Source: Sepiola atlantica (Eukaryota; Mollusca; Cephalopoda; Sepiida; Sepiolidae). From it: 64,000 bases of DNA. The stretch lies in NCBI GenBank assembly GCA_963556195.1, contig OY744520.1, positions 155,756,607-155,820,606 on the forward strand. The letters run 5' to 3'. Below the pieces are notes generated by a model, which worked only from the letters and a program-made list of their open reading frames with translations, did no database searches and was not told where the DNA came from. Both the position numbers and the translations under genes were made by a program. This document shows, one piece after another, positions 53,209 to 64,000 of the stretch. Each line of letters opens with the position of its first letter. Position 1 is the first letter of the stretch.

Positions 53209-56200
53209 ATATGAACCAGTTACAGAGGCTAATCATCGTTGACGGTTAACAATGCTAGGATTATTCAAGAAAATATGGTGTTATATGTGAATGTTACTCC
53301 TGCAATGCCGTTAACTCTACAAAGGTTAGAATAAGATTCTTCCCTAAACTACTGGGTCGAGTTCTTTGAATTCGGAAAATTTCCTATCGAACTAAATAAA
53401 TATATTTAACTGAGATGCCTATTACACATACGTGTAATTGATAATTTTTAGACAACGGAACATGTTCCAGCAGATACCTGATGTGTTCTATATCAGTAGA
53501 TATGTTTATTTTGTCCGAGTGTTATATTGCTTTCCTCTTAGCTCAACCAAAGCAAAGCTTGCCAATAACCGATGGTCATTTTTCTCTAACACAAAATGTT
53601 TACGAGTTTTCGGTATTTCCCGATCAATCACTGATATTGAATCATAGGTAATTCCAATTGTTATTTCTTTTGTTTTTAATCCTTATCAATATACAAATCA
53701 TAAATAAAAAAACTTAATAAGTGACATCACGGTAAACTTTTATTCTTTTGATGAATGCACTGCTAAATAATACTTTTTAAAAATATTTATAAACAATCAA
53801 GATATTATCTAATATGAATAGATTGTTTATAATATTTTACTTTTGGTGATGCTGTGATTATAAACAGAAGTATAGCTGTCTTTAATAGTTTAGGGAGGTC
53901 TGAAATACGTTGCACTTCTGTAGAATATAAAACCACTTGAAGAACGTTTACCAAGTAGTAAAGAGATATACCTCTCGAATAAGATATTACTGTGCAGTTG
54001 GTCTTTTATTTAAGCCTATAAAGTCGACAGAAGAAGTGAGAAAACAGAAATACGTTATTATTCCTGTTTAAGCGCACGTTTTCATACGTCTTTATGACTT
54101 GTTTACTAGTCGTTAACAGTTAACTTAGTAATTTGTATATTTCCTTCCTTGTGAAGTTAAACTTCATTACATTTATTTTTTACCTACGTTTTCACTAATT
54201 TAACTATTCAAAACACATTAGATATATGTTTCATTGAAATAGTCTATCTACAGTCACACGAAAAAATCACTATTTCAATCATTTTTATATATTCGACATT
54301 AATACGTAACACATGAAATTATTAATGAGTCAATTGTTTATTTAAAAGTGTATGAAAACAGCTTTTTATATATAACAAGTAAAAACGGGAGAATTTAGAT
54401 TAAGAAAAATATACATATTTACAAGTCACAAAATGAAAGTCCCTGAATATATTATTCCTGTAAATCATCTAAAAATATGATAACAATGATAGTCATAGCA
54501 CGATTACATTCCTTGTAAAATTTCATAAAATTCTTTCAGTTTTTACAGGGAAAATCTGGCATCAGTGTACATTTACAAATATTTACTAATAACGTTTTAA
54601 TATCGCTGTTCGTGGAAACATTCAATGTGGCCAACTTAAAAGTCGTCCGGCCTCTCAAAAATATACTAAATATGCAGTTTTCGACTTCAACATTTTGGTT
54701 GTTGTTTGTCCCATCATTAGAGTATGCAAACGATCCAACAACGTACACAATAGAAGATCTCCGTTCTCTGCCTTACTTACATTCGGTAGCCATTGCATAT
54801 TAACTCAGTCGACTAGTATTAACTATTAAGTAAACTACTTCATATCGAAGGTGTTAATTTTTATAATAAATTATTTATTTGAAGAAAAACAAAAATAACA
54901 ATGTTAATAGACAAATTGAAATAATTTTTAAATATATTTAATCAGGTTTTATTTTTGCAAATTAATTTTTATTAAAATTTCGTGGAAAATAAATATTTCA
55001 ATGTAATACCTTGCTAGAGAACATTTAAGTAATGCTATAATTTCTATTGTCTTTTAACCATCATATATCGTTCGGATGGATTATGAATGCTTTAATTTCA
55101 GAAGGAAATAAAATCCGAACCTTAAAATGACTTCAATATGTTGGAGTGATTATTTCGAACATTAAACAAGCCAAATAAATTGTTCACTAAAATAATGTAA
55201 ATAGGACAAACTATTACTTCAACATGTTATTTATTTTTTAATATCATGTTATAAGTATTAGACAAAATTGATAAAATAAATAAATACATTGATAAAAAAG
55301 AAAAGCATAACGATTATTAATTATACTAAGTTTTATAAATGTAAGAACACAATGTAATGCTTAAGCTATCAATCAAAAATAATCTGCTGTAGTTAAAGTG
55401 TTCCGTACCTTATATAATTTTTTAAATGGATGAGTGATAGTAAAGATTGTATTGCTAGCATACTGACATCTTAACAGTACACTGGAAGTAAATAGATGTT
55501 TACCTTGTTTTAAGGAGCAATAAAATTCGGTAGCCATTGCATATACTAGTAATCTTCTGGAGAAGTGTCTACGATAGCTATTTAATTTTTAAGAAATATT
55601 TAGACGTAACTTATTTTTTAAATTTTTACCTGGTGTGAATTGTAAAATGCGGTAATAATATTGCGAAACATCATGTAAATGAGTAAATTAAGTTTTAATT
55701 CCGTTTTTCAGACTACGTAAACATGTGTATCTTTCAAATGAAGGTAACTTATATTGACTTCACGTTAAATGGGTTCTATATTTTTCGAGATATATTAGTA
55801 AAACTTTGATGAATAAATAACGGTATTATTTGTAGGAAATAAGAGTTTAATTAGTTTGCCTTCATTATCTGTATTGTTCGCAGACTGTCAAATGAATTCA
55901 ATCTTGTGTATTGGTTGATTGCCATTGTTCGACTTTCCCACTTCAATGAAACTGAGTAACACGAGTGCATTCTGGTGCCAGATTTCCTCCGTGCAGTTTT
56001 CCTCATTAGAATTAACGTGACTACACGAATATATATGATCATACAAAACAGAGCTTAATTAATAGTTAGTTTTAGCTTCTTTTAAATATCCACGGCCTAG
56101 TGTCGATGAATAATCACACGAAACAAACTTAGGAAAAAGATCTTAGGAAAACGTAGTGTATAACAATCCATAACATGTAATACGAGCGTGCACATTAATC

Positions 56201-56299
56201 TTTTCGAAAATAATTACTTAATTCCATCAAGGAAATAAAAGAATGACAAACCAGACTTTTACAGAAGACTAAGTGACCTGTAACCCGTTGGATCAGTAT
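53207..56299. other. No gene seen; longest featureless block
   Basis: About 3.1 kb of AT-rich DNA. Only short frames, no recognisable domain, RNA gene or microsatellite. ATTCGGTAGCCATTGCATAT occurs twice (54781-54800 and 55527-55545), the only internal repeat I noticed. Confidence 0.55.
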
Positions 56300-56475
56300 T
56301 TGTTATTCTCTTCCGCTCTCATTCCCTTCACCCTCTCTATCTTTCTTTTTACCCGCTATGCTTATCTCGCTCTGTTCCTCTCTTAAACTCTCTCTTTCCC
56401 CTCTTTACCTTTACCGTCTCTTTTTCCTTAACTGAACTCTTTCCACATTCTTTCTTATCACGCTTCTCTTTAAGC
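56300..56475. repeat. Pyrimidine-rich tract (C/T on plus)
   Basis: About 175 bp dominated by C and T (TCTTCCGCTCTCATTCCCTT, CTCTCTTTCCCCTCTTTACC). Not a clean tandem repeat. Confidence 0.8.
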
Positions 56476-56639
56476 ATTCCTGTCATTTGCACCTACCCAT
56501 TACTACTGTCAATCATCTTTTATTTACCTCATTTATCTTTACTAACATCATTAAGTGTGCACGACGCATCGTATGGCGTAATCAAGTGTGCACGAAACAT
56601 TTCTTGCTGTCACCCAGTGGGTATGACGTAATATTTGGC

Positions 56640-56940
56640 ACAACCCTTACGTGTACAGTGACTAACAAGTAGGTATTTATCTACTCCCCACAGAGTAAAA
56701 TGTGACACACGGTCGGAAAGTGGGGGTTGGATAAGTCAGCACTCTAGAGGAAGAGTACTTATTACCTTTAAAAATTGCATTCCCCGGTAGGGACGATTCA
56801 GGAAGAAAGCAATAAACTTACTCCTCCCCAAAGAGGGGAGGCAAATCCTTGGAGGGTGGACCTTCTAGAACTGCACAGGACAGACCCATAGATCGGCGTA
56901 AATCAAGCCCCGAAGGCCAAGACAATACCAGTCTATGGGG
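56640..56940. other. GC-richer island with several hairpins, unknown
   Basis: Distinctly less AT-rich than its surroundings. Hairpins: AGTAG/CTACT (56668-56672, 56681-56685); ACTCT/AGAGT (56741-56745, 56752-56756); CCTCCCC/GGGGAGG with 5-nt loop (56823-56841); CCCATAGA/TCTATGGG (56885-56892, 56932-56939) enclosing CCCCGAAGGCC. I do not recognise it. It could be an unclassified SINE body or a structured RNA. Confidence 0.55.
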
Positions 56941-58227
56941 TGTAATAAGATAACAAGCAATCACAATCTACAGAATGTTATAACTATATCGATATAATAA
57001 TGATCAATCGTGCTTTATGTTTTGGTTATACTATTATTTTTAATCTTATCACATCTTTTTTAAGTCCAATTCAGCACAATTAGTTTGATTCCGAACAGTC
57101 TCCTTTAATGTAAGCTTTTAAATTACATGAACTGTAATGCTTTATTTTATGATATACTGGAGATTAAAACAGAAGATTTCAGTAACCCATAAAATCAACA
57201 TTGAGTATACTCATGTCAAATGAATGCGATGGTCATGGCTGGCTGACTTATCTAGCGATAAGTAAATTCTATAAAAATCGATTTGTTAGTGAGTACCCTA
57301 AACTAAAGGCTTGTGTCAGTTTATTTTGGATTACTTACAAATAAGGATACACACTATCTTAAAAATACGAAGATAAATCCAATGAAAGATTTTAACTACT
57401 TTGTCATCGATCACTAATTGCTGTGTAATAGCTACATATATAAACATTGTACTTCAAAAACAAAGAAATATAAATGTGATATTCATAGTAGCAAACGCAT
57501 CTGCCATCGTTTTCAGTCATTATTGTTATTATTGTCACATTCTATAAATATTCAGCTGATGGTGGTTCCGACTAATCGATTCCGGATATTATCGACGTAT
57601 GCAGCTGTCAGAGACAAACGAAGAAAATAGTGACCTACAAAATGACTATGTTTTTTTATCTGGCAGGATGACCACATGTAGATTTTAGTTGCCATTATGG
57701 CCGGATAAAAAGAAAGAATATTTACACTTACGCATCAGAAAGATTACACTCAGATTACACTATTGCAGAAACCCTCATTATTTAGAATGAAAACTATTGC
57801 GAAATTGCTGTCAAATAACGTTTTTTTTTACTTGAACTTGATTAAAACTATATTTTAGTACAAAAAACATGTTAAAATATTAAGTAATATCTCGTTTTAT
57901 CGTAAACGTAGAAACGCACGAATTATAAGTCGCCGGGAAAAATATTTTCGCCAAAGACGATAACTCAAATTCAGTATTTTCAAGGTAAAAACCTTTTTAT
58001 TTTAAAAACGAAAAATTACAAATGAATAAAAACAGAATATATTACCATTTTAATTGAAAGATTTAGAACACAACAATTGCAAAATGCAATGTTCATTTTG
58101 TCGTCATTGAAGTTTTTGTTAATCTATACGTTATAAGATAATGTTTTAGACACATAGGGCAAAGTTGAAATGACAACAGTTTTACTTACATTGTGTTTGA
58201 TCGTTTATGTGAGTCTTCTTCTTTCGT
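56941..58227. other. No gene seen
   Basis: AT-rich sequence. Confidence 0.5.
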
Positions 58228-58512
58228 GTGAATCTGATGCTTCTGGTGGTTGGGATTAGTTTCCCCGATTTTTTTCTAGTTAGAAAATTTTCGTGAATCT
58301 AATGATTCTGGTGTTGGGATTAGTTTCCCCGATTTTTTTCTAGTTAGAAAATTTTCTGGGAAGACATCGGGTAATTGCGTGAAGGACCACGAGAAGGTTG
58401 CCGACATCCTTAAATGAAAGTGATACTGTGGAACCGACTGGATTCGAACTTGGAACAGCCAGGTTTTCAGTCTGTGTCGTTTCCCACTTAACCACTGTCA
58501 CAACCCGTTTAT
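58228..58512 (-). mobile_element. tRNA-derived SINE with duplicated 3' end
   Basis: The minus strand starts near 58512. It has AGTGGTTAAG (tRNA D-arm/A box of Ser/Leu type), an anticodon-arm-like ACAGACTGAAAACCTG and a B box AGTTCGAATCC. An unrelated body follows, and then a tail. The last ~64 bp occur twice in tandem (58228-58292 and 58293-58356), containing TTGGGATTAGTTTCCCCGAT. A 75-codon frame over it is incidental. Cephalopods carry tRNA-derived SINEs; the exact family is not assigned. Confidence 0.62.
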
Positions 58513-59807
58513 GTAAGTTCCCTTTGTTTATTATATAAATTTCCCCAAATAAAACAGAGATGTACACATGCTGTTCGTTCTATATTATTTGCAGGTTGCG
58601 TCATATTACGAAATAATTGCATAATCAGACAATTTCATATGTATATTTATCATATATTTCATGAGATGTTCATTAAAATACGTTTTCCTCTATAAACCGT
58701 TGAAAACAAATATATTTTAATTAACAGATGCCTGAATAGACATAATCTAATAAATAAAGTAGAGACAGTCTTCTCGTTTTTTTGAATAAATAATTCATCC
58801 ATCATCAATGTTTTGCTCTGTTTTCAGTTCAATATTTCATGTCGTCCCAACTATTGTTTAAAACGAACATTTTATTTAGGATCTTATATAAATAGAGATT
58901 TTGTCCGTCTGTCCGTACGTCCGTCAGTCACTACTTTTTAAAATGTAGAAAATACATTGCGGAATTACTCTCATTTAAAAGTATCATAGATCTTAACTAC
59001 TGTTACAAATAAAAAAAAATGCATGAATATTAAATGACTATAAATCAAAACCGAAAACTTTCGATCTTCAATCTTAAGTTTTACCAACTGACCTATTTAG
59101 ACTCTTTTATAAATATGGCTTAAAATATCACCTTAATAACATGATTAAAGCTTGAACGTGCCGTAATAGATTTATGAGTACCTCCTGTTTCAAAATCTGA
59201 ATTAAAACATAAGCGATAATAAAAAATAAATGAATGAATGGGTACACATTATCAATAGCGTTTGTAAGTATTTTAATTGTGCAGAACAACGTATTAACTT
59301 TTAACTACGTATTCTAATTGTATGTATTTTCTCACAATTATAAAATCCTCTCAGCCAAGCAAGATTATGTGTCTGATGGGAGGATATATAAGCTAGTTAT
59401 TTTAAAATAAAGAGAGTCTGTCTCAGATTCCAATTTCCCGTGTTCATATTAAAGAGATGGAAGTAGTTATATCTTCTACTACCAAATAAACTCTCAGACA
59501 CACTCTTAAAACACTAGGAAGACTTTCAAATATGGGGCATATTTATTTCAGCAGTAAATTAAAGTATACATAGATATAATATAATGAATAAAATAATTAT
59601 GTTTTTAAATCTTAATAAATAATATTCAAAAATACATTAGGAATTTATTAATATAGTTACGCACGAGCAAAAGAAGAAAATATCCAAAAGCTTTACAAAT
59701 TCACTGACATTTCTAGTGAAGTCGTCTGTCGTCGACGGCTAAATATTTTTACGTTATTGAAACAGTATGTATATATTAAGAAATCAAAGCCAAATCCTCA
59801 ATTATTC

Positions 59808-59809
<2 letters not shown>
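58513..59809. other. No gene seen; short GTCC-type simple repeat
   Basis: 58902-58930 holds GTCCGTCTGTCCGTACGTCC GTCAGTC-type tetranucleotide repeats after TATAAATAGAG. The rest is anonymous. Confidence 0.55.

Positions 59810-59872
<63 letters not shown>
59810..59872. repeat. (TA)n microsatellite
   Basis: About 31 TA units. Confidence 0.95.
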
Positions 59873-59878
<6 letters not shown>

Positions 59879-61450
59879 GCGAAGCTTTTGGAGAAAGATA
59901 GATTAAATTGCTTTATTTACTTTAAACACTATCAGACAGAAAAATACTTGCATTGGTAGTTTTATATATTTGGCTGTATCCCCAGCGGAAGCATGACGTG
60001 AAAATTGATATTCCTGTGTTAATCGTTATGAATACATAGTGATGTTTTACTAATTGTTTGTATTTTTTTTTGCAATTTGTGTAAGTATACCTTTGACAGA
60101 AACTAATAATCCGTGTATAGTAAAATTAAGTGAAAACGTCACACGTCAATGGTACATTGATAATTCCACAATTAGATGATTTCATACCTATTTTTTTATA
60201 TTTTGATTGCAAGAAAGATATTGCTCTATTGTATTTTTCTCATTGTATATTGGACTATCGGTCGATCTGATCTTTTGAAAGCGTGGGAAATTTCGTAACG
60301 TACGTACACACGACTCTATATATGTACTATCGTACAAATTATCGTTTAATAAAATAATTACAAATTTATATTAATTAATTTTCGGAAATGATAATTATAC
60401 ATCAGCAGACATTGTTGTCTTAACATGGATGTTAGATTAGCAGTATTATGTCTCATTTTATTCGCATATCCTCTCTTTAACAAAATGGCATTGCCTTCTG
60501 TGTTATGAAGGCACGTAAACCCATTTATGTTTTCTTAATGCCGATACCCAATTTAAAAATTCGGTCGCGTGCTTCACTGCACAGGGCGATGTGGTCCACT
60601 TGTTTCCGCCCTTCAAAATCAGTGCTCGATTCTGACACCTTTGTCGCAGTCAGTGCTGCAAAACAAGGATTATCTCACCAAACATAAGTACAACCACAGT
60701 TTAAACAAGTAATCAAGTATAATATTTTGAGCTTACTATTGTTGCATAATGGATGTATGTGAACGATTACATCAGCTAGTATGGATTTGGTATCGAGGTG
60801 GACCAGTGGAAAATCTTGACACGAAAATCTGGGAAACAAGTTCGATCGGACTAAAAATATGAGTATACCTGAACTTTGATCCCCTCCCTGATCTCTGATC
60901 TAACAGATGCATGGTGATAAGCTCAGAGCAAACATTTGAGGCAGCATGGTGCACAGATGCAAAATTCGAGACGTAATTCAGAGAAAGTAAAATGGGAATT
61001 TAATTTCTAAATGAGTATTAGCGAGTTGATTGGTTGTTCTTTCCTATCCCTGTAACGAAGTAGATCTAAGTTAGGATGAACGATTGGCCTCTTTCTCCAA
61101 TTTAATTAATATGGAGTTTCATAATTATGACGGAAATATCTCTCCAAAATAAACAACCATCCACTCTCTGTCGCTTTGCGCCTTTCCACTGTCTGCGCAT
61201 GAACAATTTTAATTACAGACCCTAGACGATCACGATGACGACGGCGAACTCAGCGCACTAGACGATGCTGATGATTGGAAGAAAAGCAACGCACTGTAGA
61301 GATGATAGTGATGGCAACAATGTCGGCGAGGGCGACGGGTTGCAGTATACAGAAAGCTATGTAAGACTACTAAGAACATTTGAAGTAAGGAATTTTAACT
61401 TAGAGAACGTGTTTTAAGAAACCAATGCATTGAACTATGATCCTTCGTTT
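59873..61450. other. No gene seen
   Basis: Moderately AT-rich. A 60-codon frame (60505-60687, plus) is arginine-containing and less biased than its surroundings but has no motif I know. 61225-61330 is rich in GAC/GAT triplets. Confidence 0.5.
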
Positions 61451-61876
61451 TAGTATTTTATTTATTTTTCTACTGAAAACAGTCGTTTATTTTTCTAGTG
61501 AACAACACTATTTTATTTTTCTTGTAGAACAACATTCTTTAATTTTACTAGTGAACAACAGTCCTTTTTTCTAGTGAACAACAATACTTTATTTTTCTAC
61601 TGAACAACAGCCCTATATTTTTCTACTACACAACACTTTTTAAATTTTCCTACTGAACAACAGTCCTTTATTTTCCTACTGAACAACAGCCCTTTATTCT
61701 TCTACTGAAGACAAGTTCTTTATTATTCTCTTCAATAATCGATTTTTTTCATTTTTCTACTGAACACCAATCCTTTTATTTTCTAGTTAACAACAGTTCT
61801 TTATTTCTCCTGAACAACAGTAATTAATTTTTGTACTAGACAAAAGTGATTGTATTTTTCTACTGAACAACAGTCC
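61451..61876. repeat. ~30-bp minisatellite, about 14 diverged units
   Basis: The unit is approximately TTTATTTTTCTACTGAACAA followed by CAGTCC. Copies differ by substitutions and indels (CTAGTGAACAACA, CTACTGAAGACAAG, CTAGTTAACAACAG). Frames on minus across it are incidental. Confidence 0.88.
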
Positions 61877-62580
61877 TGTAAGACAAACACGCTTAGCTTG
61901 AACTAAGAAAAACAGAAGTTCAACCGAGCAATGTTTTTCAGCTAAGGACTCTAAGACACATACAAAAGAGACACATACAAAACCAAATGATCTCCCTCTT
62001 CCATCCTGCAATATTTGTATAGAAATATATTGAAATCCTTTGTTGTAGACCACCCAGCCATCCACTTGAAAAAGGCTAATCTGCTGAATTACTAAAAATA
62101 AAAACCGACTTACTAGGGAGTCCTATATCTGGACGGACATTATTTTTATAAAGCTTTAAATGTTGTAATCTCTCAGCATGAACCACTTTTTAGAAAAGCA
62201 ATAACTTTTTTAAGTGAATGAATTGAAGTCTGGGTGGTCAAACCCAAAGCCATATATATTTACTATATTTGGGTGGTCATTCTTTTAGTTAAATATTTGC
62301 CGTCCGTATCATGCCTCTATGTATTACACTAAACATGCCGTCTTGTGCATGCTTACAATAATACCTATGTTTAAATGGATATTTTATGTAACACAACTTT
62401 CTATTTTATCCGTAGCTAAAGGTAAATATGGATTCATACATCTCTCAGGAGTATAAGTGCGTAATTCGGTCACATGTAATCAGGAAGAATTGTAAATCTT
62501 CATAGTCGATTACATTGTCCGCAACCGTATTCATAGAACAACTCCGCTACAAAGATTTACAGGGTTAGTGTTAGGGCTGA
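61877..62580. other. No gene seen
   Basis: Spacer between two minisatellites; GGGTTAGTGTTAGGG lies just before the second (62562-62576). Confidence 0.55.
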
Positions 62581-63048
62581 GGTTTCACCGTGTGGGGTTA
62601 TTCTTTCAAAAACAAACTTGGTTTAATCGTGTGGGATTATTCTTACAAAAACAGACTTGATTTTACAGTGTGGGATTATTCTTACAAAAACAGACTTGGT
62701 TTCACCGTGTGGGATTATTCTTACAAAAACAGACTTGGTTTCACCGTGTGGGATTATTCTTACAAAAACAGACTTGGTTTCACCGTGTGGGATTATTCTT
62801 ACAAAAACAGACTTGGTTTTACCGTGTGGGATTATTCTTACAAAAACAGACTTGGTTTCACCGTGTGGGATTATTCTTACAAAAACAGACTTGGTTTCAC
62901 CGTGTGGGATTATTCTTACAAAAACAGACTTGGTTTCACCGTGTGGGATTATTCTTACAAAAACAGACTCGGTTTCACCGTGTGGGATTATTCTTACAAA
63001 ACCAGACTCGGTTTCACCGTGTGGGAGTATTCTTACAAAAACAAACTT
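62581..63048 (+). repeat. 39-bp minisatellite, 12 units
   Basis: The unit GGTTTCACCGTGTGGGATTA + TTCTTACAAAAACAGACTT is repeated 12 times. Inner units are almost identical; the first two, and the last two or three, are diverged. Since 39 is divisible by 3 and the unit has no plus-strand stop, all three plus frames stay open (up to 164 codons, 13-residue repeat VWDYSYKNRLGFT). No flanking gene structure suggests it is translated. Confidence 0.95.
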
Positions 63049-64000
63049 AATATTCCAAATGTTGGTATTTTGATTTCTACATAGGCTAGTGTGTATACTG
63101 AAAGCGCTGATTTGCTGAAAATGGGCTCCCTGCTCCTACCAAAGGTGTGTAACGCCACTTACGTTTGAAATTTGTTAACATTTTTTTTTACGTTTTCACT
63201 TCCAGGAATATTCCTAATCACCACACATGTGTTTGTATGCCATTCTGCGTTTTACTTCATTTCGAATTTCATTCCGCTTTTAATAACTTCATCATGAAGT
63301 TATCGTCTGTTTACTTAACTATTATATCGATGTAATAGCAACTAAATCTTAAATGACTTTCAATACAATAAGACATGAAATAAAAAAAAGAATAATTTGA
63401 TTCATTGAAATTTGAAATTAGTTCGCTTTCACAACTAAATATGTACTTAAGCGATAAGCTATTATTCCAAAATGTGTGCTTCCGAAATAATAAAAATACA
63501 AATTAATCGAAAAGATAATTTTCATATGCATATTGCTCGAAGAGAATTTTGAGACAAGAAGTTATTTTATTCATGGAATTGTATGCAGGTATTAGATGTG
63601 ACAATTGTTTTGTTGGGGCAGAAACATTATTGTAGTGTGATTTTAAATAGTGAACAAATTTCAATAGATGTGTATTCGTCAAAAGAATCACATAAAGAAT
63701 GTCGCGTCCATATTTTATTTAATCTCATGTGTTAAATAGGGTGTTCTTTGATAATTGGTATATCTATTATTGATCGGAGCTTACATTGTTATATTTACAC
63801 CTTGCTAGTGATGGTGTTTTTTTTTATCCTCGAGTGATGGTTGATGAGTCTGAACTGACAAAGAAAGTCATTCGAAGCATGTTCTTTTAGGGTGAAATAA
63901 AATTCAATCGCTTTTACCTTATCGATTTCAGTGACAGGAAAACGGACACCAAACCATTTAAACATGCAAACAAACAAAACACATTTTTTGTATTGATAGA
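63049..64000. other. No gene seen
   Basis: AT-rich sequence to the window end; short frames only. Confidence 0.55.

Noticed and set aside
62560..62580. Telomere-like GGGTTAGTGTTAGGG
   Set aside because: Only two imperfect units; insufficient for an interstitial telomere.
61451..63048. CRISPR array
   Set aside because: The units are contiguous tandem repeats without unique spacers, in a eukaryotic context.

Overview
This window looks like intergenic or intronic DNA from an animal with an AT-rich, transposon-loaded genome. A cephalopod mollusc such as an octopus would fit: very long (TA)n arrays, many Penelope-like elements (PLEs), Jockey/CR1-type LINEs, tRNA-derived SINE pieces and a mariner. 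The species is an inference. I find no host protein gene, rRNA or functional tRNA. Every coding similarity I can defend belongs to a mobile element, and nearly all of those are broken.

Layout. 1-3281: simple repeats and anonymous AT-rich DNA. 3282-4551: a mariner with both inverted ends and a TA duplication; its transposase gene (minus strand) is dead. 4897-6065: a decayed PLE. 7190-8940: LINE copy A, followed by a probable PLE scrap. 11526-15533: a 4-kb PLE composite with ~990-bp nearly identical inverted arms and an RT segment that is inverted relative to its linker and endonuclease. 15770-16560: the RT of another PLE on the minus strand. 17674-22152: two more PLEs, each flanked by inverted terminal repeats. 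22625-22833: a 209-bp palindrome made of two complete hammerhead ribozymes pointing outward. 23085-23400: a GIY-YIG endonuclease fragment of a different PLE lineage. 28220-29069: a short palindromic PLE end and a hammerhead repeat. 30495-33215: LINE copy B (minus). 34929-35574: a tandemly duplicated, possibly SINE-like repeat. 37345-40190: LINE copy C (plus, best preserved). 42285-42465: the 3' end of a fourth LINE copy. 46208-46853: a large palindrome with one hammerhead in each arm. 50150-51100: another PLE RT (minus). 58228-58512: a tRNA-derived SINE. 61451-61876 and 62581-63048: two minisatellites. The stretches between hold only AT-rich sequence and microsatellites.

How the parts relate. 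The recurring theme is a PLE terminal repeat that carries a self-cleaving hammerhead motif, sits at both ends of an element in inverted orientation, and abuts a (TA)n array. Full elements (RT, linker, GIY-YIG endonuclease), internally deleted ones, and minimal 'twin-hammerhead' palindromes with almost nothing between the arms all occur here. PLEs encode RT plus a GIY-YIG endonuclease and are known to carry hammerheads. The minimal palindromes may be non-autonomous passengers of that machinery. The ribozyme calls rest on base pairing I checked by hand; cleavage activity and family assignment are untested.
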